NCBI RefSeq assembly: GCF_023554105.1
Contig: NZ_JAMJWE010000015.1
Coordinates: forward strand, 1 to 64,000
DNA: 64,000 nt
Direction of reading: 5' to 3'
Source of the DNA: Brucella sp. 21LCYQ03
GTDB lineage: Bacteria; Pseudomonadota; Alphaproteobacteria; Rhizobiales; Rhizobiaceae
How positions within the stretch are numbered: the first letter of the stretch is position 1; each line of letters opens with the position of its first letter. Position numbers and translations under genes: made by a program. The notes under the pieces were generated by a model that was not told where the DNA came from, made no database searches, and saw only the letters and a program-made list of their open reading frames with translations. Positions 37,460 through 45,950 of the stretch are shown here, piece after piece.

Positions 37460-37474
37460 TGGCACGCATTTTGC
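37460..37474 (+). promoter_or_regulatory. Sigma-54 promoter for the Rieske oxygenase operon
   Basis: TGGCAC-GCATT-TTGC followed by G is a full match to TGGCAC-N5-TTGC. It lies 90 bases before the Rieske oxygenase ATG. Confidence 0.88.
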
Positions 37475-37563
37475 GAAATCCTTATCGGGCGCTCTCTTGC
37501 AAACACAATGGAACCGTGCAGGCGAGCAGTTCTTTCGATCTCTAATAATTCGAGGAGGGAATT

Positions 37564-38973
37564 ATGGAAAAGGTGGCAATACGTTCAGGGAGAAGCTGGA
37601 CACGGAGGCCTGATCAAGACAAGCAGATCGGATCACGATATCAGGACAACCTTGCTGAAGATAAGCTCGTCCCGCCGGATGCCGTCATTCGGCCGTCCTG
37701 GGACGCCGAACTGTTGAACTTCAGATTCACGCGTCACCGCTATGTGTCGAAGGAATTCCATGATCGTGAGGTGAGAGGGCTCTGGGAGCACGTGTGGCAA
37801 TTTGCATGCCGCGAGGAAGAAATTCCCGAAGCGGGCGACGTGTATGTCTACGAAATAGCTGGAGCTTCTTTCATCGTCGTGCGAGGGGACGATCTCAAAA
37901 TCCGGGCGTTCCGAAATACTTGCATGCATCGCGGCATGAAGTTGTGCGACGCGGACACCAGCATCAGCAAACTACGCTGTCCATTTCACGGCTTTACCTG
38001 GAATCTTGAAGGCGATTTGATTGATGTTCCCATGCGCTGGGATTTCCCGCACATGACGGATGAAGCTGGGCATCTATCGGAAGTACGTGTGGGCCTGTGG
38101 GGTGGATTTGTGTTCATCAATCCCGATCCCGACGCTGCCTCACTTGAATCCTTCCTTGAAGTCCTTCCTCAGCACCTGAGCGGCTACGTCGATCACTCTG
38201 AAAAGTACATCAAAGCACATTTCAAAAAGGTTCTGCCCTGCAACTGGAAGCTTGGTATCGAGGCATTCATCGAGAGTTTGCATACGCTTTCGGTGCATCC
38301 CCAATTCGCTGGGTTTGCCGCCGATGAAAACGGTCAATACGATATTTTCGGGGATCATGTCAGCCGCTTTTGCATCACAGTTGGCCAACAAGCCATTGCA
38401 ATCTCGGAGACTTTGTCAGAGCAATCAATCGTCGACGAATTCTTCGAGGCAAACGCTTTGGGGGCAGCGCCTCCCATACCAGAAGGGATGACTGCCCGCG
38501 CATTTCTAGCCGAGCAAATGCGCCAGGTTTACGCGGCCCAGTCCGGCCGCGACTATACCTCCTGCCCTGAAGCTGAGCTGATTGATTCAACACAGTATTC
38601 CCTTTTCCCGAATCTCGTACTCTGGCGCACACTGATTTTCCCCGCCGTCTACCGGTTCCGGCCCAATAACAATGATCCACATAGCTGCATCTTCGATCTT
38701 TATTTGCTCGCAGACGTTCCCGTTTCCGGTGCGCGACCGCCCGCAGCCGAAGTGCTTGACATGGGTGATCGGAGTTTTCAGGAAGTTCTAAAAGATTATT
38801 CGATCCTTTTGGGACAAACTTATGATCAGGATTACGCGAACCTCGGTCCGCAACAGCAAGGTATGAACTGCGCTCCGAATGTACCGATGCAGTTTGCTCA
38901 AACGCAGGAAATCAGGATCAGACACCTGGAAAAAACCCTGGATGAATATTTGACGCGCTATGCGCCAGAATAG
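37564..38973 (+). CDS. Rieske non-haem iron oxygenase, large (alpha) subunit
   Basis: This 469-residue ring-hydroxylating oxygenase has the Rieske [2Fe-2S] ligands Cys120-x-His122 (CMHRG) and Cys139-xx-His142 (CPFHGFTW). The mononuclear iron site is in NWKLGIEAFIESLHTLSVH, with His240 and His245. It inserts oxygen into a ring or side chain using electrons from a ferredoxin. No small beta subunit follows, which favours an alpha-only enzyme of the type that hydroxylates steroids, terpenoids or quaternary amines. ATG follows GAGGAGGG. It shares an operon with a VOC protein and a Rieske ferredoxin. Confidence 0.93.
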   Translation: MEKVAIRSGRSWTRRPDQDKQIGSRYQDNLAEDKLVPPDAVIRPSWDAELLNFRFTRHRYVSKEFHDREVRGLWEHVWQFACREEEIPEAGDVYVYEIAGASFIVVRGDDLKIRAFRNTCMHRGMKLCDADTSISKLRCPFHGFTWNLEGDLIDVPMRWDFPHMTDEAGHLSEVRVGLWGGFVFINPDPDAASLESFLEVLPQHLSGYVDHSEKYIKAHFKKVLPCNWKLGIEAFIESLHTLSVHPQFAGFAADENGQYDIFGDHVSRFCITVGQQAIAISETLSEQSIVDEFFEANALGAAPPIPEGMTARAFLAEQMRQVYAAQSGRDYTSCPEAELIDSTQYSLFPNLVLWRTLIFPAVYRFRPNNNDPHSCIFDLYLLADVPVSGARPPAAEVLDMGDRSFQEVLKDYSILLGQTYDQDYANLGPQQQGMNCAPNVPMQFAQTQEIRIRHLEKTLDEYLTRYAPE

Positions 38974-39010
38974 CCGCCAAACCAGCTACTAATATTTCTG
39001 AGGTGATACT

Positions 39011-39499
39011 ATGATACGTGGCATCCATCACATAGCAATCCATACCAAAAATTTCGAAAGAATATGCTCCTTTTACGGAGAGGCATTTGGATTCACTCCA
39101 GTTATCGATGAATTCGCTTGGAGCAAAAGCGATTTTTTCGACAGCGTCATTGGCCTCGAAGGGACCGCTGGCCGAGTTATCATGCTCCAAGCCAATAATA
39201 TGTACCTCGAGGTCTGGGAATATACATCTCCTCAAGGACGGGAAGCAGCAGCACTCAATCCAAATGACCTAGGGTACACCCACTTTTCCGTCGATACAGA
39301 CAATATCGAGGACGACTACAAACGCCTGGTAGCGGCCGGCATGACTTTCCACCGAACCGTCCCTGACGAAACGGACGGGATCCGTGCCGTCTATGGGCGC
39401 GATCCGGATGGCAGGCTCATTGAGCTCCAATATGCTGCGCCAGACCATGTGTTCTCGCTGGAAAGGCTCAAGATGCTTAGGTTAAAGGCGGATCAATGA
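39011..39499 (+). CDS. VOC-superfamily lyase/dioxygenase-like protein
   Basis: This 162-residue single-unit VOC protein starts MIRGIHHIAIHTKNFERICSFYGEAFGF and ends with VYGRDPDGRLIELQYA. Histidine and glutamate metal ligands are visible (HHIAIH; YLEVWEYTSP; LIELQ). GAGGTG lies 9 bases upstream of the ATG. It overlaps the Rieske ferredoxin by 4 bases. It may act on the oxygenase product as an epimerase, isomerase or extradiol-type enzyme; the reaction is not assigned. Confidence 0.82.
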   Translation: MIRGIHHIAIHTKNFERICSFYGEAFGFTPVIDEFAWSKSDFFDSVIGLEGTAGRVIMLQANNMYLEVWEYTSPQGREAAALNPNDLGYTHFSVDTDNIEDDYKRLVAAGMTFHRTVPDETDGIRAVYGRDPDGRLIELQYAAPDHVFSLERLKMLRLKADQ

Positions 39500-39816
39500 C
39501 TGAGTTTCTCCGCGTTCTCAATGAGGCAGACCTTCCTGTAGGATCGAACAAAGCTGTTGACGCGTTTGGGACATCGGTTTTGTTGTGCCGAACCACCGAA
39601 GGCATATTCGCGGTTGCCAACGAATGCACCCACCAGAACTTTGCTTTGGAAGGTGGCCGAATTCGAGGGAACGCCATTTTCTGTCCAGAGCATGGTGTGC
39701 GCTTCGACTTACGCACAGGATGTCCGACGGGCACTCTCACAGAAAGGCCCGTACGTTGCTTCGAGGTGCGAGTGTCTGAGGGCATTATCGAGCTGGCGAT
39801 TCCAGTGCCAAGCTAG
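39496..39816 (+). CDS. Rieske-type [2Fe-2S] ferredoxin
   Basis: This 106-residue soluble Rieske ferredoxin has Cys44-x-His46 (CTHQ) and Cys63-xx-His66 (CPEHG) as cluster ligands. It matches the small electron-transfer proteins of multicomponent dioxygenases. It is translationally coupled to the VOC gene and lies in the same operon as the oxygenase, so it is the probable direct electron donor. The matching reductase is likely the FAD protein at 53394. Confidence 0.93.
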   Translation: MTEFLRVLNEADLPVGSNKAVDAFGTSVLLCRTTEGIFAVANECTHQNFALEGGRIRGNAIFCPEHGVRFDLRTGCPTGTLTERPVRCFEVRVSEGIIELAIPVPS

Positions 39817-39821
39817 ATCGC

Positions 39822-39916
39822 CGTGCGTCCTTCCGGACGCATAAAAGACGGGTCTCAACTATTTTATCTGCGCATTGGCCCGAAAATCATCATTGATTTT
39901 CGGGCCAATGCTATAG
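39822..39916. repeat. RIME-like intergenic repeat, copy 1
   Basis: The element begins with the hairpin TGCGTCC-TTCC-GGACGCA (39824-39841). After a GTCTCAAC-ATTTTATCT middle part comes a second perfect hairpin with 18-base arms (39872-39889 and 39894-39911, loop TCAT). A related copy lies at 43916-44013. Two palindromes joined by a conserved spacer is the design of RIME elements of rhizobia. It may also terminate transcription of the Rieske operon. Confidence 0.72.
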
Positions 39917-40167
39917 AGCCTGATCGATGGGGGCAGCTAATCACGCGTGAGTGTGAAGGGATGTGGTGGCCTTTCACGGGCTTAAAGCAGTCTCGACCTG
40001 AAGATACGCCCTCTGCTGCCGACATCTTGAATAGGCCACGGTTCTTCGCCGACCATAGCAAGTGAGATTTTCTTTCGTGGAAGAACGCCGCAATCCAATA
40101 TCAGTGCACCACCGATGCCAGACTATTGGTGTTGCGTCTCGTGATTAGTAACCGCCCGATTGCCACC

Positions 40168-40195
40168 GCCTGCCAGCCATCGCCTGCCAGCCATC
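40168..40195 (+). repeat. 14-base direct tandem repeat
   Basis: GCCTGCCAGCCATC occurs twice head to tail immediately left of the IS66 element. It may mark the insertion junction. Confidence 0.7.
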
Positions 40196-40206
40196 GCCGT
40201 AATGGA

Positions 40207-40236
40207 CTAAGACACGTGCTTAACGACGTGTCTTAG
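40207..40236. repeat. Hairpin at the left end of IS66
   Basis: CTAAGACACGT and ACGTGTCTTAG form perfect 11-base arms around GCTTAACG. It lies just before tnpA. It could limit transcription entering the element or hold a transposase-binding site. Confidence 0.7.
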
Positions 40237-40248
40237 GTGGGGATTGCA

Positions 40249-40617
40249 ATGCGCGTTGAGGTTCTTGGGCAGGAACGGCGGCGTCGTTGGCGAGACGAGG
40301 ACAAGCTCGCGATTGTCACGGCGGTTGGGGAAGCTGGAGCCACGATCACAGAGGTTGCTCATCGTCACGATGTGACGCGGCAGCAGATATACGCTTGGCG
40401 TAGCGAGCTCAAAAATAAGGGGCTGCTCTCGCTATCTGCGAATGCATTGTTCATTCCTGTCGATATGAATGCCGTGCAGACCGATGTCCCTGAATGCAGG
40501 GAACGCGGCTCCGGGATGATCGAGCTACGATTGAGCTGCGGCCGCACGCTTCGTTTCGAGAGTTCGGTGGACACGGGCGCCCTGACGCAGCTTATCAGGG
40601 CGGTGGAAGCAGCATGA
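40249..40617 (+). CDS. tnpA: IS66 TnpA (OrfA) protein
   Basis: This 122-residue protein contains an N-terminal helix-turn-helix (AGATITEVAHRHDVTRQQIY, then AWRSELK) of the IS66 OrfA / IS3-OrfA-like type. ATG at 40249 follows AGGTGGGG; an upstream GTG at 40237 is possible. Its stop overlaps the tnpB start by 4 bases. It assists IS66 transposition. Confidence 0.92.
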   Translation: MRVEVLGQERRRRWRDEDKLAIVTAVGEAGATITEVAHRHDVTRQQIYAWRSELKNKGLLSLSANALFIPVDMNAVQTDVPECRERGSGMIELRLSCGRTLRFESSVDTGALTQLIRAVEAA

Positions 40618-40961
40618 TCGGACCTGGGACCGGCGTTCGGGTGTATCTTGCGTGCGGGATCACGGACATGCGCAAAGGAATAGAAGGCCTGGCTGCGCTT
40701 GCGCAAGATGTCTTGCGCCAGAAGCCGACGGGTGGGGCGGTCTTTGCATTTCGCGGTAAGCGTGGCGATCGTTTGAAGCTGCTCTATTTTGATGGCCAGG
40801 GGTTTTGCCTGTATTACAAAATCTTGCAGAAAGGGCGGTTTCCATGGCCTTCGGCGGCCGACGGGGCAGCCCGGCTGACGTCGGCCCAACTGGCGATGTT
40901 ATGGGAAGGGATCGATTGGCGTCGTCCGGATTGGGGAGCGCCGCCGGCCCGCGTCAATTGA
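40614..40961 (+). CDS. tnpB: IS66 TnpB (OrfB) protein
   Basis: This 115-residue IS66 accessory protein has the family start GTGVRVYLACGITDMRKGIEGLA and the middle block FAFRGKRGDRLKLLYFDGQG. It ends with the usual LLWEGIDWRR-like segment (AMLWEGIDWRRPDW). It is required with TnpA and TnpC for IS66 transposition and overlaps tnpA. Confidence 0.95.
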   Translation: MIGPGTGVRVYLACGITDMRKGIEGLAALAQDVLRQKPTGGAVFAFRGKRGDRLKLLYFDGQGFCLYYKILQKGRFPWPSAADGAARLTSAQLAMLWEGIDWRRPDWGAPPARVN

Positions 40962-41009
40962 TTTTATCTCACTGAAACTGCTAGCTTTTATGGAAATTTC
41001 TCCTTACTT

Positions 41010-42647
41010 ATGATAGTCAGGATCATGTCAAACGCGACGTCAAATCTTCCAGATGATCCCGCCTTTCTCAAGGCGATGATTGCCGCTTTGCAGGCGGAAA
41101 ACGCGAAGATGTCGGCTACGTTGCAAGCGCATGACCAGTTGATCCAAACGCTGCGGCTGCGCATCGCCAAGCTGAAGAAACAGGTCTTCGGCAAATCTTC
41201 CGAAAAGATCGAGCGTGAAATCGAGCAGTTGGAACTGGCGCTTGAGGATCTGTTGATCGCCGCCGCTGAGGGCAATACGGCGCCTATTGATGAAGCTGAT
41301 GAGGCGGCGTCTGTTGTGCCCCTGGCAGATACGTCGGAAAAGATCATGCGCCGACGCACACGCGTGTCGGACAAGGCGGTTCTTGAGCGCCGAGAACTCG
41401 ATCCTGGCTCTTGCTGCCCGGAATGCGGCGGTGAACTGCGTCTTGTCGGTGAGGACGCGAGTGAAATCCCCGACATGATCGCTGCGCAGATGAAGGTCAT
41501 CGAGGTCGCTCGATTGAAGAAATCCTGCCGCTGCTGCGAGAAGATGGTGCAGGTGTCGGCTCCCAGCCGTCCGATACCGGGTAGCATGGCGGGGCCGGGT
41601 CTTCTGGCCTACATCCTGGTCTCCAAGTTCGACGACCATTTGCCATTGTATCGCTTGAACGAGATCTTCGCCCGCATGGGCGCCGACATTCCTGACAGTA
41701 CGCTGGTCGATTGGTGTGGTCGCGCCATGCTGGTGCTTCAGCCTTTGATCGGGCGGATCGAAGCGGCAATCATGGACAGCGACCTCCTCCATGCCGACGA
41801 CACCCCGATCCGGGTGCTGGATCGTTCGCTACGAGACAAGGGATTGGGCAAAGGCGTGAAGAAAGGCAGGATCTGGGCGTATGTCCGTGATCAAAGCCCC
41901 TGGGCGGGCGCTGCACCACCTGGTGCAATCTACTATTTTGCTCCAGACTGGAAAGAAGAGCACGTCCACCGTCACCTGAGACAGACAAGCGGCATTCTTC
42001 AAGCGGACTGCTACAAAGGCTATGGCAAGCTCTATTCGCCTGGAGCAGATGGGACATCTCGTTTCCAAGAGGCTGCCTGCTGGGCGCATTGGCGACGTGA
42101 CTTCCACGATATATGGACGTCCAACAAATCCGAAATTGCTCGCGAGGCTCTCGATCGTATCGGCGCGCTTTATGACATCGAACGAGACATCACCGGCCAG
42201 GTCGCCGAGATCCGCCTTGCCGCGCGCCTGAAGCAAAGCAAACCAAAGGTCGAAGCCTTCCGCCTCTGGGCAGAAGCGCAACTGACCCGCATCCCTGGTA
42301 AGGGCGATCTGGCGGCGGCCTTCCGATACGGTTTGAGCCGATGGTCCTCGTTCTGCCGGTTCCTGGAAGACGGCCGTGTCGCGATCGACAATAATGCCGC
42401 CGAGCGGGCATTGCGTCCGATAGGTGTTGGAAGACGCAATTGGCTCTTCGCTGGAGCCGACACGGGGGCGGAGACCTTGGCTCGAGCCATGACGATCATC
42501 GAGACGGCAAAGATGAATGGCGTCGATCCGCAGGCTTACTTGGCCGATGTGCTCGACCGTATCCACGATCACAAGATCAATCGACTCGACGATCTGCTGC
42601 CGTGGAATTGGTCGCCGCTCGTCACAATCTCCGCCGAGGCAGCCTGA
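41010..42647 (+). CDS. tnpC: IS66 TnpC transposase
   Basis: This protein of up to 545 residues starts at 41010 or ATG 41025. It has a coiled-coil N-terminus ([18 protein letters not shown]), the FGKSSEK block, and a zinc-binding set [10 protein letters not shown] and CRCCEK. The DDE domain is seen in [27 protein letters not shown] and [21 protein letters not shown]. It is intact, so the element may still move. Confidence 0.96.
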   Translation: MIVRIMSNATSNLPDDPAFLKAMIAALQAENAKMSATLQAHDQLIQTLRLRIAKLKKQVFGKSSEKIEREIEQLELALEDLLIAAAEGNTAPIDEADEAASVVPLADTSEKIMRRRTRVSDKAVLERRELDPGSCCPECGGELRLVGEDASEIPDMIAAQMKVIEVARLKKSCRCCEKMVQVSAPSRPIPGSMAGPGLLAYILVSKFDDHLPLYRLNEIFARMGADIPDSTLVDWCGRAMLVLQPLIGRIEAAIMDSDLLHADDTPIRVLDRSLRDKGLGKGVKKGRIWAYVRDQSPWAGAAPPGAIYYFAPDWKEEHVHRHLRQTSGILQADCYKGYGKLYSPGADGTSRFQEAACWAHWRRDFHDIWTSNKSEIAREALDRIGALYDIERDITGQVAEIRLAARLKQSKPKVEAFRLWAEAQLTRIPGKGDLAAAFRYGLSRWSSFCRFLEDGRVAIDNNAAERALRPIGVGRRNWLFAGADTGAETLARAMTIIETAKMNGVDPQAYLADVLDRIHDHKINRLDDLLPWNWSPLVTISAEAA

Positions 42648-42943
42648 TGGCAACAATCACCTACGTCCGTACGATCAAATATGTTGCTGAAATTCTCGAA
42701 GAAGATCCGGAGCTGCTGCAGGCAATCGTCTCCAACGACGATAACCTGTCTTACGGTAACATCATTAGCGTCCATACCGGGGATGACGAGTCCGTCACTG
42801 CGCTCACAGACGACGGCATGGAGGAGCTGGAGCAAATGCTCTCTCACGCTCGCCGCTCAACCGACGAGTGGAACGATTTCCTCGACAGCTTTGTCGACGA
42901 CAAAGAACTCATCGCCCGCATCAAGGCGAAATCTCCGCGGTAA
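42647..42943 (+). CDS. Small acidic passenger protein of IS66
   Basis: This 98-residue acidic protein starts with an ATG overlapping the tnpC stop (TGATG) and ends just before the right end of the element. It contains AEILEEDPELLQAIVSNDDNLS and HTGDDESVTALTDDGMEEL, with no membrane segment. Its coupling to tnpC indicates that it belongs to the IS. I do not recognise its family; an antitoxin-like or regulatory role is possible but unsupported. Confidence 0.65.
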   Translation: MATITYVRTIKYVAEILEEDPELLQAIVSNDDNLSYGNIISVHTGDDESVTALTDDGMEELEQMLSHARRSTDEWNDFLDSFVDDKELIARIKAKSPR

Positions 42944-42993
42944 CAATCGGCCGGTTACCGTGATTATCGGGCGTGTTAGAGAGCAATATCATC

Positions 42994-43869
42994 TTAAAAC
43001 AGCTTGGTGAACCTTAACAGAAAGGAAGGATTCGCTTCGAAACCGCCTTTGACTGCGAAGTCCTTATTTATCTGGCCAAGAACATGAAGTGTGGGGCTGA
43101 CCCACATCGACACTGCGGCGCGCACCTGCTGACGGTCGGAATCGAAGCCATTTGACATTCCGTTCAATTTTTGCTCACCGCCCCACGAACCGCCCCAACC
43201 GGCCGAGAATGACAAAGTCGGGGTCGCCGCGTAGCTAACCCAAAGCTGCGCGGCATAAGTGGGCTTCTGTTCCAGCACACTGTGCGCATCACCGACATCC
43301 TTATTGTCCTGGAAGAAAGAAACGTCCAATGCACTTTCCACCAGCCATTGGGATCCAAAACCGTAGGAGCCGCCAAGCTGCAGTGTATAGAAGGCCCGAT
43401 TATTCCCAGGATTTAATGGATCTCCAGGTTCATATTCGCCCGTTGGAATGCCAACATAAGCCGAAATGTTCAGATGACGCCTGGCTTCCTGCTGGCTATA
43501 TAGCCAGTAGGTCGCCGCGAACGTCGTATCGCCTATACCACTGGTGTCATTGAGCGCGTTCCCGGCTATACTTCCATCCCTCAGATCCAGGTAAGGAACA
43601 ACGCCGGTGACCATGGCGGGCTGCCCCAGAATGTCGAAAAAATACGTCAGACGCTGCCCAACGAAAGACGACCTGAGATTACCGCCAACCTCTTCTCCAT
43701 CGAAATATGTGGTCCGATTTGCAGCAGTGTAGAGCGACGTCGTCCAGGCAGCAGTTCCTGATGGGGCCGGCAAAACGTCAAACGGCTGGACGTCCAGTGC
43801 TTGAGCTGGACCAATTATTCCTCCAAACACAATTATCTGCCCTGATAGAGCGTATATCAGCTTCATCAT
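42994..43869 (-). CDS. MetA-pathway-of-phenol-degradation-type outer-membrane protein
   Basis: This 291-residue protein has a signal peptide (MMKLIYALSGQIIVFGGIIG, cut after AQA at about 24). Alternating beta strands rich in aromatic residues follow, ending in FLLRFTKLF, a C-terminal phenylalanine as in outer-membrane barrels. It fits the phenol-degradation MetA transporter family found in many aromatic and terpenoid clusters. GGAGGAG precedes the ATG. A sigma-54 promoter lies about 340 bases upstream with a RIME-like repeat in the leader. It probably lets the hydrophobic substrate cross the outer membrane. Confidence 0.88.
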   Translation of the reverse strand: MMKLIYALSGQIIVFGGIIGPAQALDVQPFDVLPAPSGTAAWTTSLYTAANRTTYFDGEEVGGNLRSSFVGQRLTYFFDILGQPAMVTGVVPYLDLRDGSIAGNALNDTSGIGDTTFAATYWLYSQQEARRHLNISAYVGIPTGEYEPGDPLNPGNNRAFYTLQLGGSYGFGSQWLVESALDVSFFQDNKDVGDAHSVLEQKPTYAAQLWVSYAATPTLSFSAGWGGSWGGEQKLNGMSNGFDSDRQQVRAAVSMWVSPTLHVLGQINKDFAVKGGFEANPSFLLRFTKLF

Positions 43870-43915
43870 TCACTCCTCCCAAAGTGCTGTTGTGCTGTTA
43901 TCTCTGGCGAGCGCG

Positions 43916-44013
43916 CCGTGCGTCCTTCCGGACGCACAAGGCGCGCGTCTCAACAATTTTATCTACGCATCGCGCTTGGCCAAAATCGTCACCAATTTTC
44001 GGGCCGAACTGTA
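43916..44013. repeat. RIME-like intergenic repeat, copy 2
   Basis: The copy begins with the same hairpin TGCGTCC-TTCC-GGACGCA, continues with GCGTCTCAACAATTTTATCT and ends in a weaker palindrome around AATTTTCGGGCC. It is related to copy 1 at 39822 over its whole length. It lies in the leader of the porin gene, between its sigma-54 promoter and its ATG. Confidence 0.72.
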
Positions 44014-44206
44014 GGTGTGTTATGATCATACGGGGTTCCCATCGGGCCATTTCTGGCCTCTAGTTCTCTTTCGCCTTGTGATTTCATGAGCGGACTAACG
44101 TCTCATGCGCACTTACTCGACCGATCTTTCTAACTAACTCTGTGATCGCGGAACGAGGCATGAGATTGGCTGCACACGTTTCGACGCTCTCGGCGAAACA
44201 TGTTGC

Positions 44207-44221
44207 GCAAGTTATATGCCA
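44207..44221 (-). promoter_or_regulatory. Sigma-54 promoter for the porin gene
   Basis: On the minus strand this reads TGGCAT-ATAAC-TTGC followed by G, with exact spacing. It faces the porin gene, leaving a long leader of about 330 bases that contains the RIME-like repeat. Confidence 0.7.
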
Positions 44222-44379
44222 AGCTTCAGCAGCCGAGACTGATCACGCAGATGTCCAGTCCGTTGCTATTTTTCTGATAATGGATTATCGACGCCGTCAT
44301 AGGACGACCGGGAAGCGTGGAGGATGTTCACGTCACCTACCTCCACGCCGTGATCAGGTCGATCTTTGCAACAGCTCCC

Positions 44380-44700
44380 TTACTGGCCGGGGACATGAAC
44401 CGCCAGACCGTCCAGATCCGGTGTCACCGCGACTTGACAGCCTAAGCGGCTATTGGGAAGCCTTTCCGCAAATGTGCCGTCCAGCATGTCGTCCTCGTCC
44501 TTTGTCATCGGGGCGAGCCTGTCTATCCAAGCGAGATCAACATAAACATGGCAGGAGGCGCATGAGAGACATCCTCCGCATTCCCCCGGGACACCACTAA
44601 CGTTATTGGCTATGGCTGCCTCGCGAATCGTAGTGCCTGGCTGGACATGCAGCACGTGTTTTCTGCCGTCAGACTGAGTGATTGTAAGATTGAGCATCAT
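44380..44700 (-). CDS. Putidaredoxin-type [2Fe-2S] ferredoxin
   Basis: This 106-residue ferredoxin has Cys41-x5-Cys47-x2-Cys50-x37-Cys88, exactly the putidaredoxin/adrenodoxin spacing. An extra cysteine at 44 lies in the loop (ECGGCLSCASCHVYV). ATG at 44700 follows GGAAAG. Such ferredoxins donate electrons to cytochromes P450 or some Rieske oxygenases. No P450 is in the window, so it may serve the Rieske oxygenase or an enzyme encoded beyond it. It lies 102 bases after the ABC operon and is probably its last gene. Confidence 0.92.
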   Translation of the reverse strand: MMLNLTITQSDGRKHVLHVQPGTTIREAAIANNVSGVPGECGGCLSCASCHVYVDLAWIDRLAPMTKDEDDMLDGTFAERLPNSRLGCQVAVTPDLDGLAVHVPGQ

Positions 44701-44802
44701 AGACTTTCCATTCAATTAAACCGACACAGTGATTAAAACTGCCTTGACGCACAATCTGTGCAGCTTTCTTTCCGGGTCAGAACTGCGGACGAAGGCTTCA
44801 AG

Positions 44803-45939
44803 TCAGGGAGCTGCCTCGAACTTGCCGTCCTTGACCATGACGATGCTTTGTTCGTAAATCGGAACACGTTCCGCATCCAATGACCAGGATCCTGCACCGA
44901 GCACCGTTGGCGTATCCTTCATCGCCGCAATGGCATCACGCACCTTCTCTCGCGTGGGATTGGGAAGCGACGCCTTGATTGCATAGGCAGCAAGCAATGC
45001 TTCGGTGTAGCCAACGGCAGCCCAGCTGTCAGGCGTAGCCGAGTATCGGGCCTCGTAGTTTTTGACAAAGGCGGCAATACGCGGATCGGCGCTCTGAATG
45101 TTGAAGTCACCCCAAAAATACGTTCCGTCCACGGCCGAGCCACCGGCTTCCAGATAATCGGTTCCCAGACCGGCGGTGGTGAAAATTTTCAGGTCAGGGC
45201 GCACGCCAGCGCGTTTCAGCTGAACGACCAGGTTTGCAGCCTGTGCACCGTAAGCCCCGATCCAGATTGCATCCGGGTTGGTGGACGCGATCTTCGTAGC
45301 GATGGCCGAAAAATTGGTGTCCGACACAAGAATGCTCTCGTTTGAGACGATGCTCACGCCATGCTCCTTCGCATAGTCGCGAAAAATGTTGGCACCAACA
45401 ACGGCATTTTCGGCGTCTCTGGTAAAGACCACAGCCAGATCCTTGATCTGGGCTTTCTCGACAGCATATTTCGCGATGGTGGTCACTGACTTCGGCGGTG
45501 AAGTGGTGCTCTTGAAATACCACTCGCTCAATTTCAACGGTTCAACGGTTTGCGCCGTGCCAAACATCGGGATCTTGAGATCGTTCAGCAATGGCGCAAC
45601 TGCGATGGCATGAGCACTCCAGATCGAACCCAGATAGATCAGCGTATTAGGATCGGCGGCGGCCTTATTCACCAAAGTGATCGTCTGACCGCGATCGTTC
45701 GCATCGTCTTCAACCGTTACCGAAAGCGTGTCTTCTCCAAGAAACTTCTCCGCATTCAGTTCGTCGACCGCCATGCGGATAGCATTGGCCTGCGGCACCC
45801 CAATAAATGCCAGATTACCCGTAAGGCTCTTGCCCACGGCAATATTGTAGTTGTCCGCTGCTGCTTGCGAGGCGCTGCCGATCAGCATCGTCAGCACCGC
45901 CGTGCCAAGGACTTGAGTGTACTTCTTAAAGGCTTGCAT
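44803..45939 (-). CDS. Branched-chain amino-acid-type ABC transporter, periplasmic substrate-binding protein
   Basis: This 378-residue protein starts with a Sec signal peptide (VLGTAVLTMLIGSASQAAA) and continues as a LivJ-type type I periplasmic-binding fold: YNIAVGKSLTGNLAFIGVPQ, ITLVNKAAADPNTLIYLGSI and WAAVGYTEALLAAYAIKAS. Family members in catabolic clusters often bind aromatic or alicyclic acids rather than amino acids. It is the last of five transporter genes, though binding-protein genes are more often first. GGAGG precedes its ATG. Confidence 0.93.
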   Translation of the reverse strand: MQAFKKYTQVLGTAVLTMLIGSASQAAADNYNIAVGKSLTGNLAFIGVPQANAIRMAVDELNAEKFLGEDTLSVTVEDDANDRGQTITLVNKAAADPNTLIYLGSIWSAHAIAVAPLLNDLKIPMFGTAQTVEPLKLSEWYFKSTTSPPKSVTTIAKYAVEKAQIKDLAVVFTRDAENAVVGANIFRDYAKEHGVSIVSNESILVSDTNFSAIATKIASTNPDAIWIGAYGAQAANLVVQLKRAGVRPDLKIFTTAGLGTDYLEAGGSAVDGTYFWGDFNIQSADPRIAAFVKNYEARYSATPDSWAAVGYTEALLAAYAIKASLPNPTREKVRDAIAAMKDTPTVLGAGSWSLDAERVPIYEQSIVMVKDGKFEAAP

Positions 45940-45950
45940 ATCTTTCCTCC

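Larger units (their letters stand above)
40192..42961 (+). mobile_element. IS66-family insertion sequence (limits approximate)
   Basis: The element carries tnpA, tnpB and tnpC in the standard IS66 order with 4-base overlap of the first two, plus a small passenger gene. The left limit is put near GTAATGGAC at about 40199 and the right limit near GGTTAC at about 42959, as IS66 ends normally begin GTAA. I could not find a clear 8-base target duplication, so the borders are uncertain. All four frames are open. It separates the Rieske operon from the porin. Confidence 0.88.
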
